Source: Gaertneriomyces semiglobifer (Eukaryota; Chytridiomycota; Chytridiomycetes; Spizellomycetales; Spizellomycetaceae). From it: DNA of 64,000 nt. Of the stretch, positions 45,358 through 57,290 are shown piece after piece. The stretch is taken from positions 372,001-436,000 of the forward strand of contig JAHLKF010000013.1 of the NCBI GenBank assembly GCA_025558075.1. The letters run 5' to 3'. The notes under the pieces were generated by a model. The model was not told the origin of the DNA, made no database searches, and was given only the letters and a program-made list of their open reading frames with translations. Position numbers and translations under genes: made by a program. Position 1 is the first letter of the stretch; every line of letters starts with the position of its first letter.

Positions 45358-48318
45358 ATGATGCACGACGCTATCTTCAACCTAATGCGACCATCAAGAT
45401 CCGTCGAAATGCCGTAAGTCTTATTCGTTCTAGCCCATTGGGTATTGTCCGTTCTTGGTTGTTGTTGACTGAAGATGTCCTTCATGGCCTCTTCCTCCTC
45501 GCGTGATACAGCATAATGTAGCCTGTCTCCAGCTGCTTTTGTCGTTTGCCGATGAACTGTCGCGGTATAATATTGATGATGTCCGCTGTGCGGATAGCAT
45601 TACCTACTATGACATGGAGGCGGCTTTGAAGAGTGTGCAGCTGGTTGCTACCTTTTGCGCGGCTTTGGAAGTTGCGCTTCGACGGTCAATTAGTCATCAA
45701 GCCAAGGCAAACGAAATTGAGCAAACGATGAATGACACGGTCACGGAAGAGGATGTCAGCTCGAACTCTGGTCTACCTGCGTCACCACCCATACAAATGG
45801 AGGTGCCAGCAGCAGCAGCACCGTTGGAAGTGGTAGAGGAAATACCCATGGATGAAGCTGGGGATAATGTGTTTACCTGTCATCACGAAGTCAAGCATGA
45901 CCCTGATGATGACCTTGCGATCAGTATTCGCGTTGGTGACCGGGTGCGGTTAGAGATCCGCATGGAGGATGGGAAAGGCATAGGAACGAATCTGAATACG
46001 GGGGCGATGGGTTCTTTTCCGCTCACCTGTTTAGAACCACCACCGCCAGCACCAATACCAACACCACCTACATCGGCTGAAAATCCGTTCGGGGATGAGG
46101 AGGCCGATGATGCGGTGGGCATCCTCATTACAGAGGAAAACCGGGAAATGGAGCAAGTTGATGCATCGCTACCGGAAGTAAGCGAGGATTCGGTGGCTGC
46201 AACAGAGACCCAGGTGGAAGAGGACGATGCACATGTCGAGATACCTAATTATGCACAAGCACATGCGCCCTTACGTATTGCGATACCCACCAACCCACGG
46301 CCGGACTCGCTTGCGTCGTCAGATAGCGCACCTGTCGACGCTGTATCTGTTCGAGAACAACTTGTGGCAGAACACCATCGGCCGTTGAGCTGGGAATCCT
46401 TTTCTTCCATGTATCGTGTTCCCCCCGCAAACGAACATGACGGCGATGACAACTCTGATGCGACACAGGACGTGCCAGCGACTCCACCTCCGTCCAAATT
46501 AGCGGGCATGCTGAGTTTCTTTGAGGGTCAAGGCACAGCGTACGGGCAACCGAGTCCCGCAAGTCTTCGCCCTGGAGCTGGCGCGGGCAGTAGTCTGACA
46601 AGGGCCTCAACATGTGCTGCCCGTCCGCCACCTTTACCGCCTAAACCCAAGACCAGACGCGTCGTATCGTCTCCGGTCGTCGAGGTGGCCGCATCGGCTC
46701 CATCACCACAACCGCTATCGGCGCAAGTGATTGAAAAGAGAAAGTATGCACGAAACATTATGAACGAGCTACTAGAGACCGAAGACAGTTTCAAGGAAGG
46801 GATGCAGGTTTTGATTGACCAGTTCATGAAGCCACTCAGTGAGCAGTATCCGAGCGCGGATTCACACGTATCCGAGAGCCCGCACGGAAATGTGATTACA
46901 AAGGTGGAACATACGTCTTTATTCCGCAATGTTCCTGGGCTACTTGAATTCAGTAACAAGATGAGCAACCTCTTGAGAAGTGCGATGCAGCAGGCCGAAA
47001 GTAGTGGGGATGCGGCGTTGGGCGGTGGAGCTGTGGCTGCTGTTGTGAATGTTTTCTTGGTGAATGTCGAGTTTGAAGAGTGGGATAGCTATGTACGATA
47101 TATGGAAGGGTATCCGCAAGCGTGCCAGACGTTGGAAGTGTGTAAGAAACGTCAGGGGTTTGTGGACTTTATTGAGGTGTGTACTCTCATGTTGCGTGCG
47201 TGGGCGTCCCTGTTCACCATGTAACTTAACTTTTTGCATTTTTCCAAAGAATTGTGAAAAAGCCAAACAGTGCAAGCGCCATACGTTTGGGCACTACCTG
47301 AATCTTCCCGTGCAACGTATCTCACGATACCATCTGCTTCTCGGTCGGTTGCGGGCCAACACGGACGAGGCGGATCCGGCATTTCAGGCATTGCAAACAG
47401 CAGAACAGTATATGAAACAGATTGGAGAGGTGGTTGATGGTGTCAAGAGACAGGATGAGGAGATTCGAAGGGTATTTGAAGTCTATGAGGAGATGGAGGG
47501 ATGTCCGGTGAGTGATGGCATTTCTTATTCATACATTTGTCACAAGATACTTACCAGTGTTTTTCTTTTTTCGCAACTAGCCTGACATTATCTCTGCTTC
47601 CCGTCGCCGACTCCTCTCGTCGTTTCAAGTTGAAGAACTCTTTTCCGGACGGAAACTCCACATGCACGTGTTCAGTGACTGCTTGCTGCTTTCAACGCCA
47701 CGCGGTGGAGCATCGGGTACCTGTCCCTCCCCGACATCCAGCTCCCATTCCTCCTCTTCCTCATCGCACTGGCGCCGTCACAAAAACAAGGACAAGGAAA
47801 AGCAGAAACCCAAGTCACTCCACTTTTCGGCCCGCCTGAATCTGTTGGACCTCGAAGTTCAAAGTGTGGGAAAAGTCGACGGGATGATGGCGGGACCGGA
47901 TATGGAAGGGTTGGAAGTGAGCAGTGCCGGTGAGGGACGGGTGATTGTGGTGCGACATGTGATGGGACAAGTTGGAGTGGATCGACCGATGACGCGGGTG
48001 AGGGTGCGGAGTGCGGGGATTGCGGCGGCGAGTGCGTTAGGATCGAGTAGCGATTTGGCGCTCCATGGGAATGGACACGATGCGGTGGTGGTGCTGGAAG
48101 AGAACACGATGAGAGGAGTGATGACGGTGGGTGGGAGTCGGTTTGTGAGTCGCAAGTCGTCGGTCGCGAGCGGGCGGAGTGGGAGGAGTTCGATGGATGT
48201 GGGCAGCCGAACGGGGGAGGATAAGGTTCAGGAACTGTATGCCTTGAGAGTGCCCGATTCGGAACGAATGGCATCGTTGCTCGCGGCGTTGGGATTGGCG
48301 GGTGTTCAGGCGCCGTGA
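45358..48318 (+). CDS. RhoGEF with SH3-like, DH and PH regions, 917 aa
   Basis: A Dbl-family exchange factor for Rho/Rac/Cdc42 GTPases. Exons: 45358-45413, 45475-47176, 47250-47507 and 47581-48318. Exon 1 joins at a phase-2 junction after VEMP (GTAAGT...GTTGACTGAAG, 61 bases). An SH3-like segment lies near residues 150-205 (VFTCHHEVKHDPDDDLAIS, GDRVRLEI, GAMGSFPLTCLEP). An acidic, Pro-rich linker includes RPPPLPPKPKTRR, a class of SH3 ligand. The DH domain starts near residue 438 (KYARNIMNELLETEDSFKEG) and includes KQCKRHTFGHYLNLPVQRISRYHLLL, the conserved CR3 helix. The C-terminal PH-like region (LHMHVFSDCLLLSTP, LNLLDLEVQSVG, YALRVPDSERMASLLAAL) is interrupted by Ser- and Lys-rich loops. 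A Rho target cannot be named from sequence. Confidence 0.85.
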
Positions 48319-48808
48319 GTCGGATATAACCTTTTTTTGGGTGGAGGTTCTCATGCTATGTATATATACTATCTATCTATGTTTTTTACCAGTCAACACG
48401 GAAATTTTTCTGCTGCACAAGCTCGTACTGAACCACGTACTGAACCTGCGCATGTAATCCTGAACTCTTCCACGGCCATCTGGATTGAAAAGATTAACAG
48501 TTTCCCACACACAGAACATTTCCAAAACGAAGCAATGTTATTGCGTTTTCTACCGATACAAATACAAACGTATCGCTACAAAGAGTACAATCGACTATAT
48601 CAAAAAAGGAAAAAAACCCGCTACAGAGAAAAAAAAAAAAAAAGGTACAAGATGGGATAGGTACATGCGGTGTGGTGGGTGATGCAAAGAAAAATGAACA
48701 CTAACTAATCAAAAATGAACCTGTTGATGTACAAAAGAAGAAACAGCTCGAATTGTGGATGGTTGTTACCACGGTCGGTTGGCCATCAGAGAAGAAACAG
48801 TCCCCGGC
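48319..48808. other. Convergent 3' region with A-runs
   Basis: About 490 bases between convergent genes, AT-rich, with a run of about 16 A at 48628-48643. No gene is seen. Confidence 0.5.
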
Positions 48809-50671
48809 TTAAGCGAGGACCTGATCCAATGTCTGCGTTTCCAGAGCGTTTCCAACTGCAATGATATCAGCCTGTTGGGTTCTCATTTCAGCGACCAGCG
48901 CACCGAGAGAAGCTCCCACCGTGGGGACCGTGGCAGTAGCACCTCCAAGTGCCTGAACAACGGTAGTGGCCTGAGCTTCATTGACTGTCACTCCCGAGAC
49001 ACGGAGCATGGCAGCGACAAAGGTCTCAGGGTCGCCGGCTTGTGCTCCTTGGACAGTTAACCCGCTGAACTCTGAGAGAAAGTTGCCGAGTTTGAAGTTT
49101 GGTGAGACTGTTTTCGCGGCATTGGCAAACTGGTCAAACGCAAGGCCTTGAGCGAGGGCAATGAGTTTGGCTTTGTCCTGGACTGGCGCGCCGGTTCCGT
49201 TTCCGCCGCCGGGAGCTGCAGTCGGTGTCGCGGTCTGAGCTGCTGTGGTCGCGGCAGTGGTCGCGGCAGTCGCGGTCTCGGCAGCAGTAGTCGCGGCAGT
49301 GGTTGCGGCAGTGGCAGCGGTGGCAGCGGTCTCAGCAGCAGTAGTCGCGGCAGTCGCGGCCCCAGTGGTCTCTGAGCAAGAGGACACGGTGGTAACCTGA
49401 GTAACAATCACAACCTCTTCGCTGGTCTCAGCAGCAGGTGGATTGGACACTGCTGGAGGTGCAGTAGCAGCAGGCGGTGCCGGCATAGGGTGGGTGGCCG
49501 CTGGAGGAGTAGCTACGGGCGTTTCAACAACAACGGCTTGCGTGGATGTGGTGCATGGCGTTGTTGCGGCTGGTGGAGTGGCAGCAGGCGGTGCAGGCAT
49601 AGGCTGTTGAGGCGTCTCGACAGGAGCAATTTGAGTTGCGGCTGGTGGTGTGGGCATAGGGTGAGGAGCCGCTGGAGGAGTAGCTACCGGGGTTTGCACG
49701 ATCACCGCGGGTGTAGATGTGGTGCATGGCGTGGTCGCCGCTGGTGGTGCAGGCATCGGGTGAGGTGGAGTCGCGGCCGGCTGTTGAGGCGTCTCGACAG
49801 GCGCAATTTGAGTTGCAGCTGGTGGTGTAGGCATGGGATGGGGAGCCGCTGGAGGAGTAGCTACCGGGGTTTGCACGATTACCACGGGCGTAGATGTGGT
49901 GCATGGCGTGGTGGCTCCAACGGGAGTCTCTACAGGAGTCGCTGTCGGGGTAGCAGCCGCTGGAGTAGTGGTGCAGGGAGTGGTCGGCGCGGGTGCTGGC
50001 GGTAGCTGAGGTGTCGCGGTACCGACGGGCGCGTCGACTGTAGTAAAGGTGACAATGGTTTGGCCGGCGCCTGTCGATGGTGCGGCAACAACGACTGTGC
50101 CCTGGTCCACCGTGGTAAAGGTGACAATCGTGGCTCCATCTGCAGGAGGGGTAGCCACAGGAGGAGTAGCAACGGGAGGAGCGGCGGTAGGAGGAGTATC
50201 TTGCTGGACGGTCACGCAAGGACTAGCCGCCGCGGTGACGGTCACGGTGACGGGCGGGGGACAAGAGCATTGAGAAGGAGCTCCCGGTGTAGCAGTTGCT
50301 ACTGGAGGCGCCGCTTCTGTCGTGGTCGTAGCGGCCGTGGCGACGGTTTGCGTAGCGGCAGTTTCTACGGCCACGGAGGTGGAGGCCTGAGTCGGCGGGG
50401 GAACGGTCTCGATAGGTGGAACGGAAGTGACCGACTCCATCGCGATGGTCTCGACACCACCAGTGACCAGCACGGTGTTGGCGACAGTGACCTCTGGCGT
50501 GGGAGCGGCGGTCGGCGTGGGCGCTGCCTGAGTAGCGGCCTGGATGGTAACGTCTCCACCCAGCGGGTAGTCTGCGGGAGGAGCGTTCACCTGAGGCATG
50601 GGGGACGCTGCGACGTACGAGCCCAAGAGGGCGACGTAGGCAGCGACGGTGGACACATGCAGTAACCTCAT
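48809..50671 (-). CDS. Secreted repetitive Ala/Thr/Pro-rich wall protein, 620 aa
   Basis: A mucin-like extracellular protein. The signal peptide covers residues 1-22 (VALLGSYVAAS cleavage region). Residues about 30-480 are low-complexity Ala, Thr, Pro and Val with several copies of a longer unit: TTPCTTST, then VxVxTPVATPPAA, HPMPxPPAA and TQIAPVETPQQP. Each unit has one Cys, suggesting cross-links. Poly-AATT runs follow. A compact C-terminal domain (about 505-620) is different and looks folded: KLIALAQGLAFDQFANAAKT, FKLGNFLSEFSG, ETFVAAMLRVSG and VGASLGALVAEM. No GPI signal or membrane helix ends the protein. It is intronless and GC-rich with a repeat-driven composition, so length may vary between strains. 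It probably coats the wall or an adhesive surface. Confidence 0.72.
   Translation of the reverse strand: MRLLHVSTVAAYVALLGSYVAASPMPQVNAPPADYPLGGDVTIQAATQAAPTPTAAPTPEVTVANTVLVTGGVETIAMESVTSVPPIETVPPPTQASTSVAVETAATQTVATAATTTTEAAPPVATATPGAPSQCSCPPPVTVTVTAAASPCVTVQQDTPPTAAPPVATPPVATPPADGATIVTFTTVDQGTVVVAAPSTGAGQTIVTFTTVDAPVGTATPQLPPAPAPTTPCTTTPAAATPTATPVETPVGATTPCTTSTPVVIVQTPVATPPAAPHPMPTPPAATQIAPVETPQQPAATPPHPMPAPPAATTPCTTSTPAVIVQTPVATPPAAPHPMPTPPAATQIAPVETPQQPMPAPPAATPPAATTPCTTSTQAVVVETPVATPPAATHPMPAPPAATAPPAVSNPPAAETSEEVVIVTQVTTVSSCSETTGAATAATTAAETAATAATAATTAATTAAETATAATTAATTAAQTATPTAAPGGGNGTGAPVQDKAKLIALAQGLAFDQFANAAKTVSPNFKLGNFLSEFSGLTVQGAQAGDPETFVAAMLRVSGVTVNEAQATTVVQALGGATATVPTVGASLGALVAEMRTQQADIIAVGNALETQTLDQVLA
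49499..49955. repeat. In-gene tandem repeats, period about 170-180 bases
   Basis: The plus-strand block CCGCTGGAGGAGTAGCTAC recurs at about 49498, 49670 and 49850, each followed about 45-50 bases later by GTGGTGCATGGCGT. The units encode the repeated Pro/Thr/Ala module of the wall protein. Confidence 0.75.
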
Positions 50672-51808
50672 CGTGGTTTGATTCGTTCTATTCTAACTCT
50701 ATAGGAGAGAGGCCCGTCTATAGCTTGGATAGGATGCCCGTCCTAGCTTTTTTGCGATCCCTCGTAGCAGAGCAGGATGGGTGGTGGTGGTTGTTTGCGA
50801 CAAAGCTTGTTCGTCGTCGTCGATGCAGTAGAACGTAGCGAGAGAGAGTGGTGGAGTGGCGGGAGAGAGACAGGAGTAAGAAGAAAAGAAGGACAGACAC
50901 ACACACCCACGACCTGAACCAGCAGGAATACAAATGGGAATATTAAGGAATGAGTTGATCTGAGAGAGAAGAAGGTGGGCGAGGGGGGCGAGAGCGGTGG
51001 GAATGAGTATATAAGAGTGGAGTGGGGTGGGTTTTGATTAATGCGGTAATTGGGGCGGGCGGGGGCCGGGATGCGGGGATTGAATTGAATTGAATTGAAT
51101 TGGAATGAAAAGGGAAATGGGTTCAAATGGGCGGTCGGGAATGAATTATTAATGATGATGATGATGGGGAATGGTATTTGATGGGATGGGGACACAGGGC
51201 CAAATGGGGGGCAAATGGGGCAAAGAAAGGACGAAAAGCAAAATGGGTCGTAAGGCAAACGAACAACTTCACAGACACACACACATGCACAGACACAGAT
51301 CAGACAGAGACACAAAGACACACAGACAACTCATAAACACAATTTGCAACGAGTGAGTGACTCCTGTCATGTGCGACTCCGTGTCAGTGTCTTTTCCATT
51401 GCGTTTCATCTTTTTGTTGAATCTGTCTCTGTGCTGTGTCGATGTCTGTTATAATGATCTAATACTTTCAGATCAGGGCCATAACGCGCTGGGCGGGGAC
51501 AAGGGATTATGAAACGCTGGGAGACTCTGAAACATGGTGACTGTGCCGCGTTGTGCAGCGTGTGGCGCCAGTTCCCTGCTCTTTCGCCACGGGAATGAGT
51601 GCAGCATCGGAGAAATTGAGGCCGTGCATTTGGTTGGTCGTCTGTCGGATAATTAATGGGACGTACTTTAAATTGACACACGCCGGAAATAGAAGCACTT
51701 TTTGGAGGGCTGGGGGACAATTAACAAATGTTCGAGATCGAAGGCCAGGTCCATCCAGAGAATATGTTGAAACCCAACACCATTGAGACACACACACACA
51801 GTTAAAAG
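50672..51808. other. Low-complexity promoter region, no gene
   Basis: About 1.1 kb upstream of the wall-protein gene and before the gene at 51809. It holds a TATATA on the minus strand near 51006-51012, G-rich and CA-rich simple sequence (51260-51335) and an ATG/GAT run near 51150. Long open frames are products of the skewed composition. Confidence 0.5.
51079..51103. repeat. Pentanucleotide microsatellite (TTGAA)n
   Basis: Four to five tandem copies of a TTGAA unit in the promoter of the wall-protein gene. Confidence 0.8.
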
Positions 51809-52434
51809 ATGGGCAACAAGTCGTCCAAAGCATCGAGAACAAAGGCCAACCCAGATGCGCATACCACGTCGCCGGCGGCTGCTGCTCCAAGTGCTCCACC
51901 TCCGTCGTTCGCCCAATGGTCGCCTGCAAAGATCTTGGCATTGGATGCAGACTCGCTCATCAAGCAGCAACTTGTCAAATGGGTGAAATCCGATCCCAAA
52001 GCAAAAGGAAAACGACTCCATGTTCTCTTGGAGGCCCACGACGAGTGCGTCAAGCGCGCTGTCGTGTACCGAGCTGCCATCAGGTAAATAATAGGAATAC
52101 ACATCCCTGCATGCAAGCATCACTTGAGAGAAAAGGAAGGATCCCAAACCCCTTTTTTTTGTCTTATTCAAAATTATATAGATGTGACGATGATGTCGAG
52201 ACTGCAACCAGTCGACTGGTTGCAGCCGGTGAAATCATTGTTCAAAAGTATCTAGCAGGTGACAAGAACCTGGGTAGCCTCTTGGGCCCGTCGTTTGAAT
52301 GTGGCGACGACGGCCCGTCTGCGTTTGTTGCCGCATTGGATCTGACCAAAGTGGATGCTCTTGATCCGTTCATCCAAGCGCTGGCCGACCGTTTTCAGCG
52401 TGACGCCTTGGAGCTTGTTGCGACCTCGCCTTAA
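51809..52434 (+). CDS. Possibly N-myristoylated helical protein, 175 aa
   Basis: I do not recognise the family with certainty. Exon 1 is 51809-52083 and exon 2 is 52182-52434, joined in frame as AAIR-CDDDV. The start MGNKSSKAS fits the N-myristoylation rule (Gly2, Ser/small at position 6, Lys after), suggesting membrane attachment. After a Pro/Ala linker the rest is helical: WSPAKILALDADSLIKQQLV, LHVLLEAHDECVKRAVVYRAA, TSRLVAAGEIIVQKYLAGD and VDALDPFIQALADRFQRDAL. The spacing of helices and the AxxIxxxYL segment recall RGS domains, but key RGS residues are not clear. A role at the plasma membrane is plausible. Confidence 0.6.
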
Positions 52435-52807
52435 TTCCTAATACATTTACTCACTCTGCATCCTATATCTTGCAATGTGCAATTCGATCCAGATCCAGAT
52501 CTACGGGTGCACACATGCAGTGCTCTACTTCCTTCTTCTCTGCGGTGAATTTGGTGACGTGTTGAATGTCAACGTCACGTCACAACGTCACGCCCACGCA
52601 ACGCAACGCACGTCCTTAGCGCGCGGCCAAAAGGATTCAACTTACAGAAGACAGCGCAGGCTCTCGCTACGTTCGCAGAACCTCTTACACTCTTTTATAA
52701 AACTATATATTTAGCGAGAGAGTGAGCATGGTCTCCGCATAACATAGAAGTATTACTCTGCATTTAAAAAGGTCCTATTTATCAAGAAAACGTCAAGGCC
52801 ATCAAAC
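52435..52807. promoter_or_regulatory. Promoter region of phospholipase D gene
   Basis: A TATAAAA lies at about 52696-52702, roughly 105 bases before the ATG. Further up, three ACGTCAC half-sites occur at about 52572, 52577 and 52585. These resemble CRE/ATF half-sites bound by bZIP factors; binding is inference. Confidence 0.45.
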
Positions 52808-55800
52808 ATGCCACTCAGGAACTGGGTTCACCCGCGCCCAGAAAACACTACTCCTACCACCTCCACCGCTGGTCATCCTCCTCCACCATCCGTATCTACA
52901 ACGACAGCAGCACCTGTAACTTCATCATCCATCCGGTCACATCGAGAGCTCCAAGGCCGTGCCGCTCAGCACTTTTTCCCTCGTCCACCTCCTGTTCATC
53001 GTCACACCACATTTGACGCCAGCGCCGTCTCTGGTCTGGTCACTGAAAAAGTCAAAGCATGGACAGATCGTGCCCGTCAGACCGCCGCACGAACCGTACC
53101 GGGAGGCAGAGGGGGAGCCGAGGAACCTGGGAAAGCGCGGCGTCGCAGCGATGAATCCGACGAATCCGACGTTGGGATCTCCCCAATGCCGGATGTCACC
53201 AAAGAGCGCGAAATTGCCGAAGGCATGTGGATGGGTGGAAGTCGATCGGGCTATCCGGAACCCAAATTCTCAGAACTGGAAATCAAGCTGGTCAAATCCA
53301 CGCCGTATAACAAACAACATTGGTACAGTTGGGATCGCTTACGTCGCGCGTCGTTCAAAGGATCACAGGCCACTACGACTTCCACAACTCCGGCGACCAC
53401 CACGACCACTGCTGTGGGCCCAGCGCCGCCGCTGCCTCATGAAAAGGATCGCTACGAACTCTTATTTACTCATACCCCAACCGGCACTCATTGGACCTTG
53501 TCCATGCGGCCAAAAGATTTTGCGCGGTTTGCAGCCATGCTTAAGGCAGACCCCAAATTCAAAAAGGCACAGCGATGGATCAAACGCAAAGCCGGTCTGG
53601 AGCCGGCCAAACGCGAGCTCGGCGTTTTGACCGATGGATCTCATGGTTCGAATCTAACAGCCACAGACCGGCAGCATGACGGTGATGAAAGAGAAGTACG
53701 TCCGACTCAACTCCCGCGACTCCCGAGAAACACGCTCGATGGTGAAAAACTCGTCGAGTATCTGCGCCAGGTCCTCAATGTCATCATTGAACCGTGGAAT
53801 ATCCCAGGAGACGATTATACTGCGGTGGATGAACGCCGCAAAGGGGTGATTGTGTGTGGGTTTATTGAATTGTCGCGGACGAGTCTTGTGGGTACGTGGG
53901 GCGGGGAGAAGGGGAAAGAGGGATGGGCAAAGAAGCGCCGAGGTGGAAGAAAGAATGATGTTTTCTGCTTTCCCGATATTCTCGTCCCGCGAACAACTCA
54001 AAGAAGGTGGCTAGCGTTGCGGTCGAATTACCTGTTGTATTTTTATACTCCGTCGGATATCACCCCGCAGGAAGTGCTTTTGATCGATGGCTACTTTCAG
54101 GTTCTTCATAAGAATTTGCAAAAGAAGGAACAGGATCTGAGGCCGAAAGATGCGGATCCGACGGGAGATGAAGAGGACAAAGTGTCGACTCGCCCAGGAG
54201 GGAGACATCATCATGACCGGAGGAATGCCATGTTGTTGCGGCCCTTTAACAAAAAGACGAATGAAATTTGGGTTCAGGTAAGATCTGATGCAAAAAAAGT
54301 GTGAATAGACTTTACGTATTAACGCTACGTTCTTCTCTCTTTCCATGGTACCATAGGAGGGACATCACTTGGCAGTATTGAACGGGTTCCGGGATTTGCT
54401 GATCACAGTCTCTGCCGACCTCTCCTTCAGATGCCGTACCCATCTCGCCGAAGAATGGGCCCGACAGTTAGCACAACGCCGCGAAGAGACTTCATGGTTT
54501 CGCCAAGTCCAATTCGACGTAGGCCGATATGACTCTTTTGCACCCGTGCGCCGCGGTCTCCATTCCGAGTGTGTCCGATGGATGGTGGATGGCAGTGCGC
54601 ATTTTGAACAAGTGTTTCATGCGATCAATATCGCGCAAAAGGAGATTTTGATTGCCGATTGGTTCATCACACCTGAATTGTACCTTGTGAGAGGAGCGGA
54701 TGGGATTCATCGTCAGCATTTACCGACACGGCTGGATCGGCTGTTGTTCCGTAAGGCGAATCAGGGTGTACGGATTTACATCCTACTTTACAAAGAGATG
54801 AATTTACCAAACGCGTCGTTACACGCAAAGGACCAGTTCATGGGACGAAGGACGCCGAGCATGTTGGTCGAAGGAGAAGAACAGGCAGAGGATGGTGAAA
54901 TGGAGGGCGAGCATTGGGGATTGACACCTCAAGGTCGGGAACGCATTGTGGTGTTGCGCCATCCGGATCAGGGAAGGGGGTATATTGGACCGGTGTTGGA
55001 TACCGTCATGTGGGCGCATCATGAGAAAGCCATGGTGGTGGACCGCAAATATGCGTTTATTGGAGGAATTGATCTGTGTGTTGGGAGGTATGATACTGCA
55101 GAGCATACACTGCGAGATGATGTGATCTATGATCATAACGGATCGGAAACGAGCTGTGGAGCGTGTCAAGAGGATAGGCAGGATAACTATGCTCCCGGCG
55201 AGGGCAGTGGAGTGGACAGATTGTTCAACAATGAGGGAGGCAATGCGAAAGAAGCCGTGCCGGCAGTCGCGGATGCTACTAAATTGTTTCGGACGGATGA
55301 AGAAGGAGACACGTCGGGTGCACACGGCAACCACGTTCCTGCTGCTGCTGAGCATGCAGAAGTGCCCAGATCGTCGTCGTCTGCATCGGTACACGACACA
55401 ACCACGGGCTCTGCACACCCCGAGAGCCGGTTCACTGCACATCCGGATCCGGAGCTGTTGGCACCCTCCAAGCCGCATAACATTCATAAGCATCAGGAAG
55501 CCCTGGTGGGGTTGACTGAACCCTTGCGGCCAACCGAAGGAGCGCTCACTGCTGAGCAAGGTATGGATGCGGATGCACCCAAGCGCGGGATGAGCAGGTA
55601 TCTCGAGGACCGTGACGCCAGCGATTCCAAGCCAGTCGCCAACGTTTTCCCAGGCCAGGATTACTCCAACCCGCGCATCAAAGATTTTTACAAATTGGGT
55701 GAGAAACCCATGGACACGTTGATTGAGAGGTGTCATACTGCCCGGATGCCGTGGCACGACATTGGTTGTATGTTCTGGAAGCGCGATGGGGAAGAGGACA

Positions 55801-57290
55801 TTGAAGGACCTGTGGACGACCTCGTATGGCATTTCATCCAGCGATGGAATTTTGCCAAGTGGGAAAAGAAAAAGAGAGACTTCAGGATTCCGTGGTTGTA
55901 CCCTAGTCAAGGGCTACGCAAATTGCAGGAGGGCGATCCCAAAGGGACGTTGGAGCTGCAGGTGCTTCGAAGCGCGTCGCAGTGGTCTGCTGGCTCTCCG
56001 CGTGAAAAGTCGATCAATAATGCATATGTGAATCTGATACGACACGCCAAGCATTATGTATACATCGAGAACCAGTTCTTTATCACCCGATTTGCGCCCT
56101 TGGAAACGGACAAGGACCATCACAAGCACCATTGGTTCCACCACCACACACACGGACAAAAATTGCCCATTTCGAAAGTCGATATACATAACCCTATTGC
56201 GGCGGTGTTGATTCAGCGCATTTTGGAGGCCCATCGCAAGGGAGAGACGTTCCGTGCCTTCATTGTCATTCCGCTCCTTCCCGCATTCTATGGGGATGTG
56301 CGAAAGAGCAATGCGGATCCGGCGTTGCCGTATGTACTGAGTGCGCAGACAGAGTGTGTGAGAGGTGTGATAGATGAGCTTGTGCGGGGCGGCGTACCGA
56401 AGGAAAGATTGAGAGACTATGTCATGTTCGTCGGGTTGAGAAAGTGGAGCGTTTTAGGGAAGCGCTTGGTGACGGAGCAAGTGTACGTGCATGCCAAGCT
56501 TTTGATTGTCGATGACACGCACTGTCTCATTGGGAGTGCGAACATCAATGATCGATCGCAAATGGGGTCGAGAGATTCGGAATTGGCGATTTTGATGCAT
56601 GATACAAAGCCAGTGAAGACGGTTATGGGAGGAAAACCGTACGAGGCTTCGCGAGTGGTGCATACTTTGAGAGTGAGATTGATGCATGAACATTTGGGGA
56701 TTCCGTTTCGACAAGGAGTGCGGGACGTGTATGATCCGATCTCGGTAACCAACTTGTCATCTTTGTCGTCCCCAGGGACCGGAGATATGGATGAGGACAT
56801 GTCCCAATTCTCCGACCCGCGGTTATTTGATCCCATTTCGGAGGCGTGCCATCGGTTATGGTTGGACACACTCACCACGAACACTGTTTGTTTCCGCCAT
56901 GTTTTCCATGTTGTGCCGGACGATACTGTAAAGACCTGGCACGACTACACGCGGTTTGTCCAGACATGGGGTGGTGCCGAAGAAGAAAAAGTCGAGGAAG
57001 GCATGGGTGAATTGAGTAAAGAACAAGGAGTGCTCAAAACGCGGACGGTGGATTGGGTCGATACCGACAGTCCGTATGACAGCGATGAAGATATGAGTGA
57101 CGTTCTTGGACGTGCGAAAGAGGATGAGGAACGGGGACAGCGGCCGAAAAAAGTGTCGGCGCTGGAGCTGTTAGAAACTCAGGTGCATGGGCAGGCGGTG
57201 CATTTCCCGATAAAGTTTTTAGAAAAGGAAGAGTTATCGGTATTGTTTCGGGGTTTGACGAAATTGGCACCTCGTAGGGTGTTTACTTGA
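52808..57290 (+). CDS. Phospholipase D (PLD1/2 type), 1467 aa
   Basis: Hydrolyses phosphatidylcholine to phosphatidic acid and choline; fungal forms act in vesicle traffic and sporulation. Exon 1 is 52808-54277 and exon 2 is 54357-57290 (junction IWVQ-EGHHL). The N-terminal third holds a PX-like region (EIKLVKS, RYELLFTHTPTGTHWTL, KDFARFAAMLKAD) and a PH-like region (CFPDILVPRTTQRRWLALRSNYL). PLD core: YDSFAPVRRGL, DWFITPELYL, then HKD1 near residue 712 (AHHEKAMVVDRKYAFIGGID) and HKD2 near 1202 (HAKLLIVDDTHCLIGSANI), both with intact H-x-K-x4-D. ENQFFIT is the conserved motif III. An insertion of about 180 residues after HKD1 is acidic and low in complexity. A C-terminal acidic tail follows. 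Catalytically it looks complete. Confidence 0.93.

Noticed and set aside
47672..48274. Minus-strand frame of 200 codons rich in Pro, Ser and His
   Set aside because: It is antisense to the PH-like region of the RhoGEF, which is coding in the other direction.
49490..50665. Long plus-strand Gly/Arg/Ser-rich frames
   Set aside because: They are the antisense shadow of the Ala/Thr/Pro repeats of the wall protein.
50743..51321. Minus-strand frame of 192 codons rich in Cys, Pro and Phe
   Set aside because: It is produced by CA, GA and TTGAA simple repeats in the promoter region; no ordered domain is seen.
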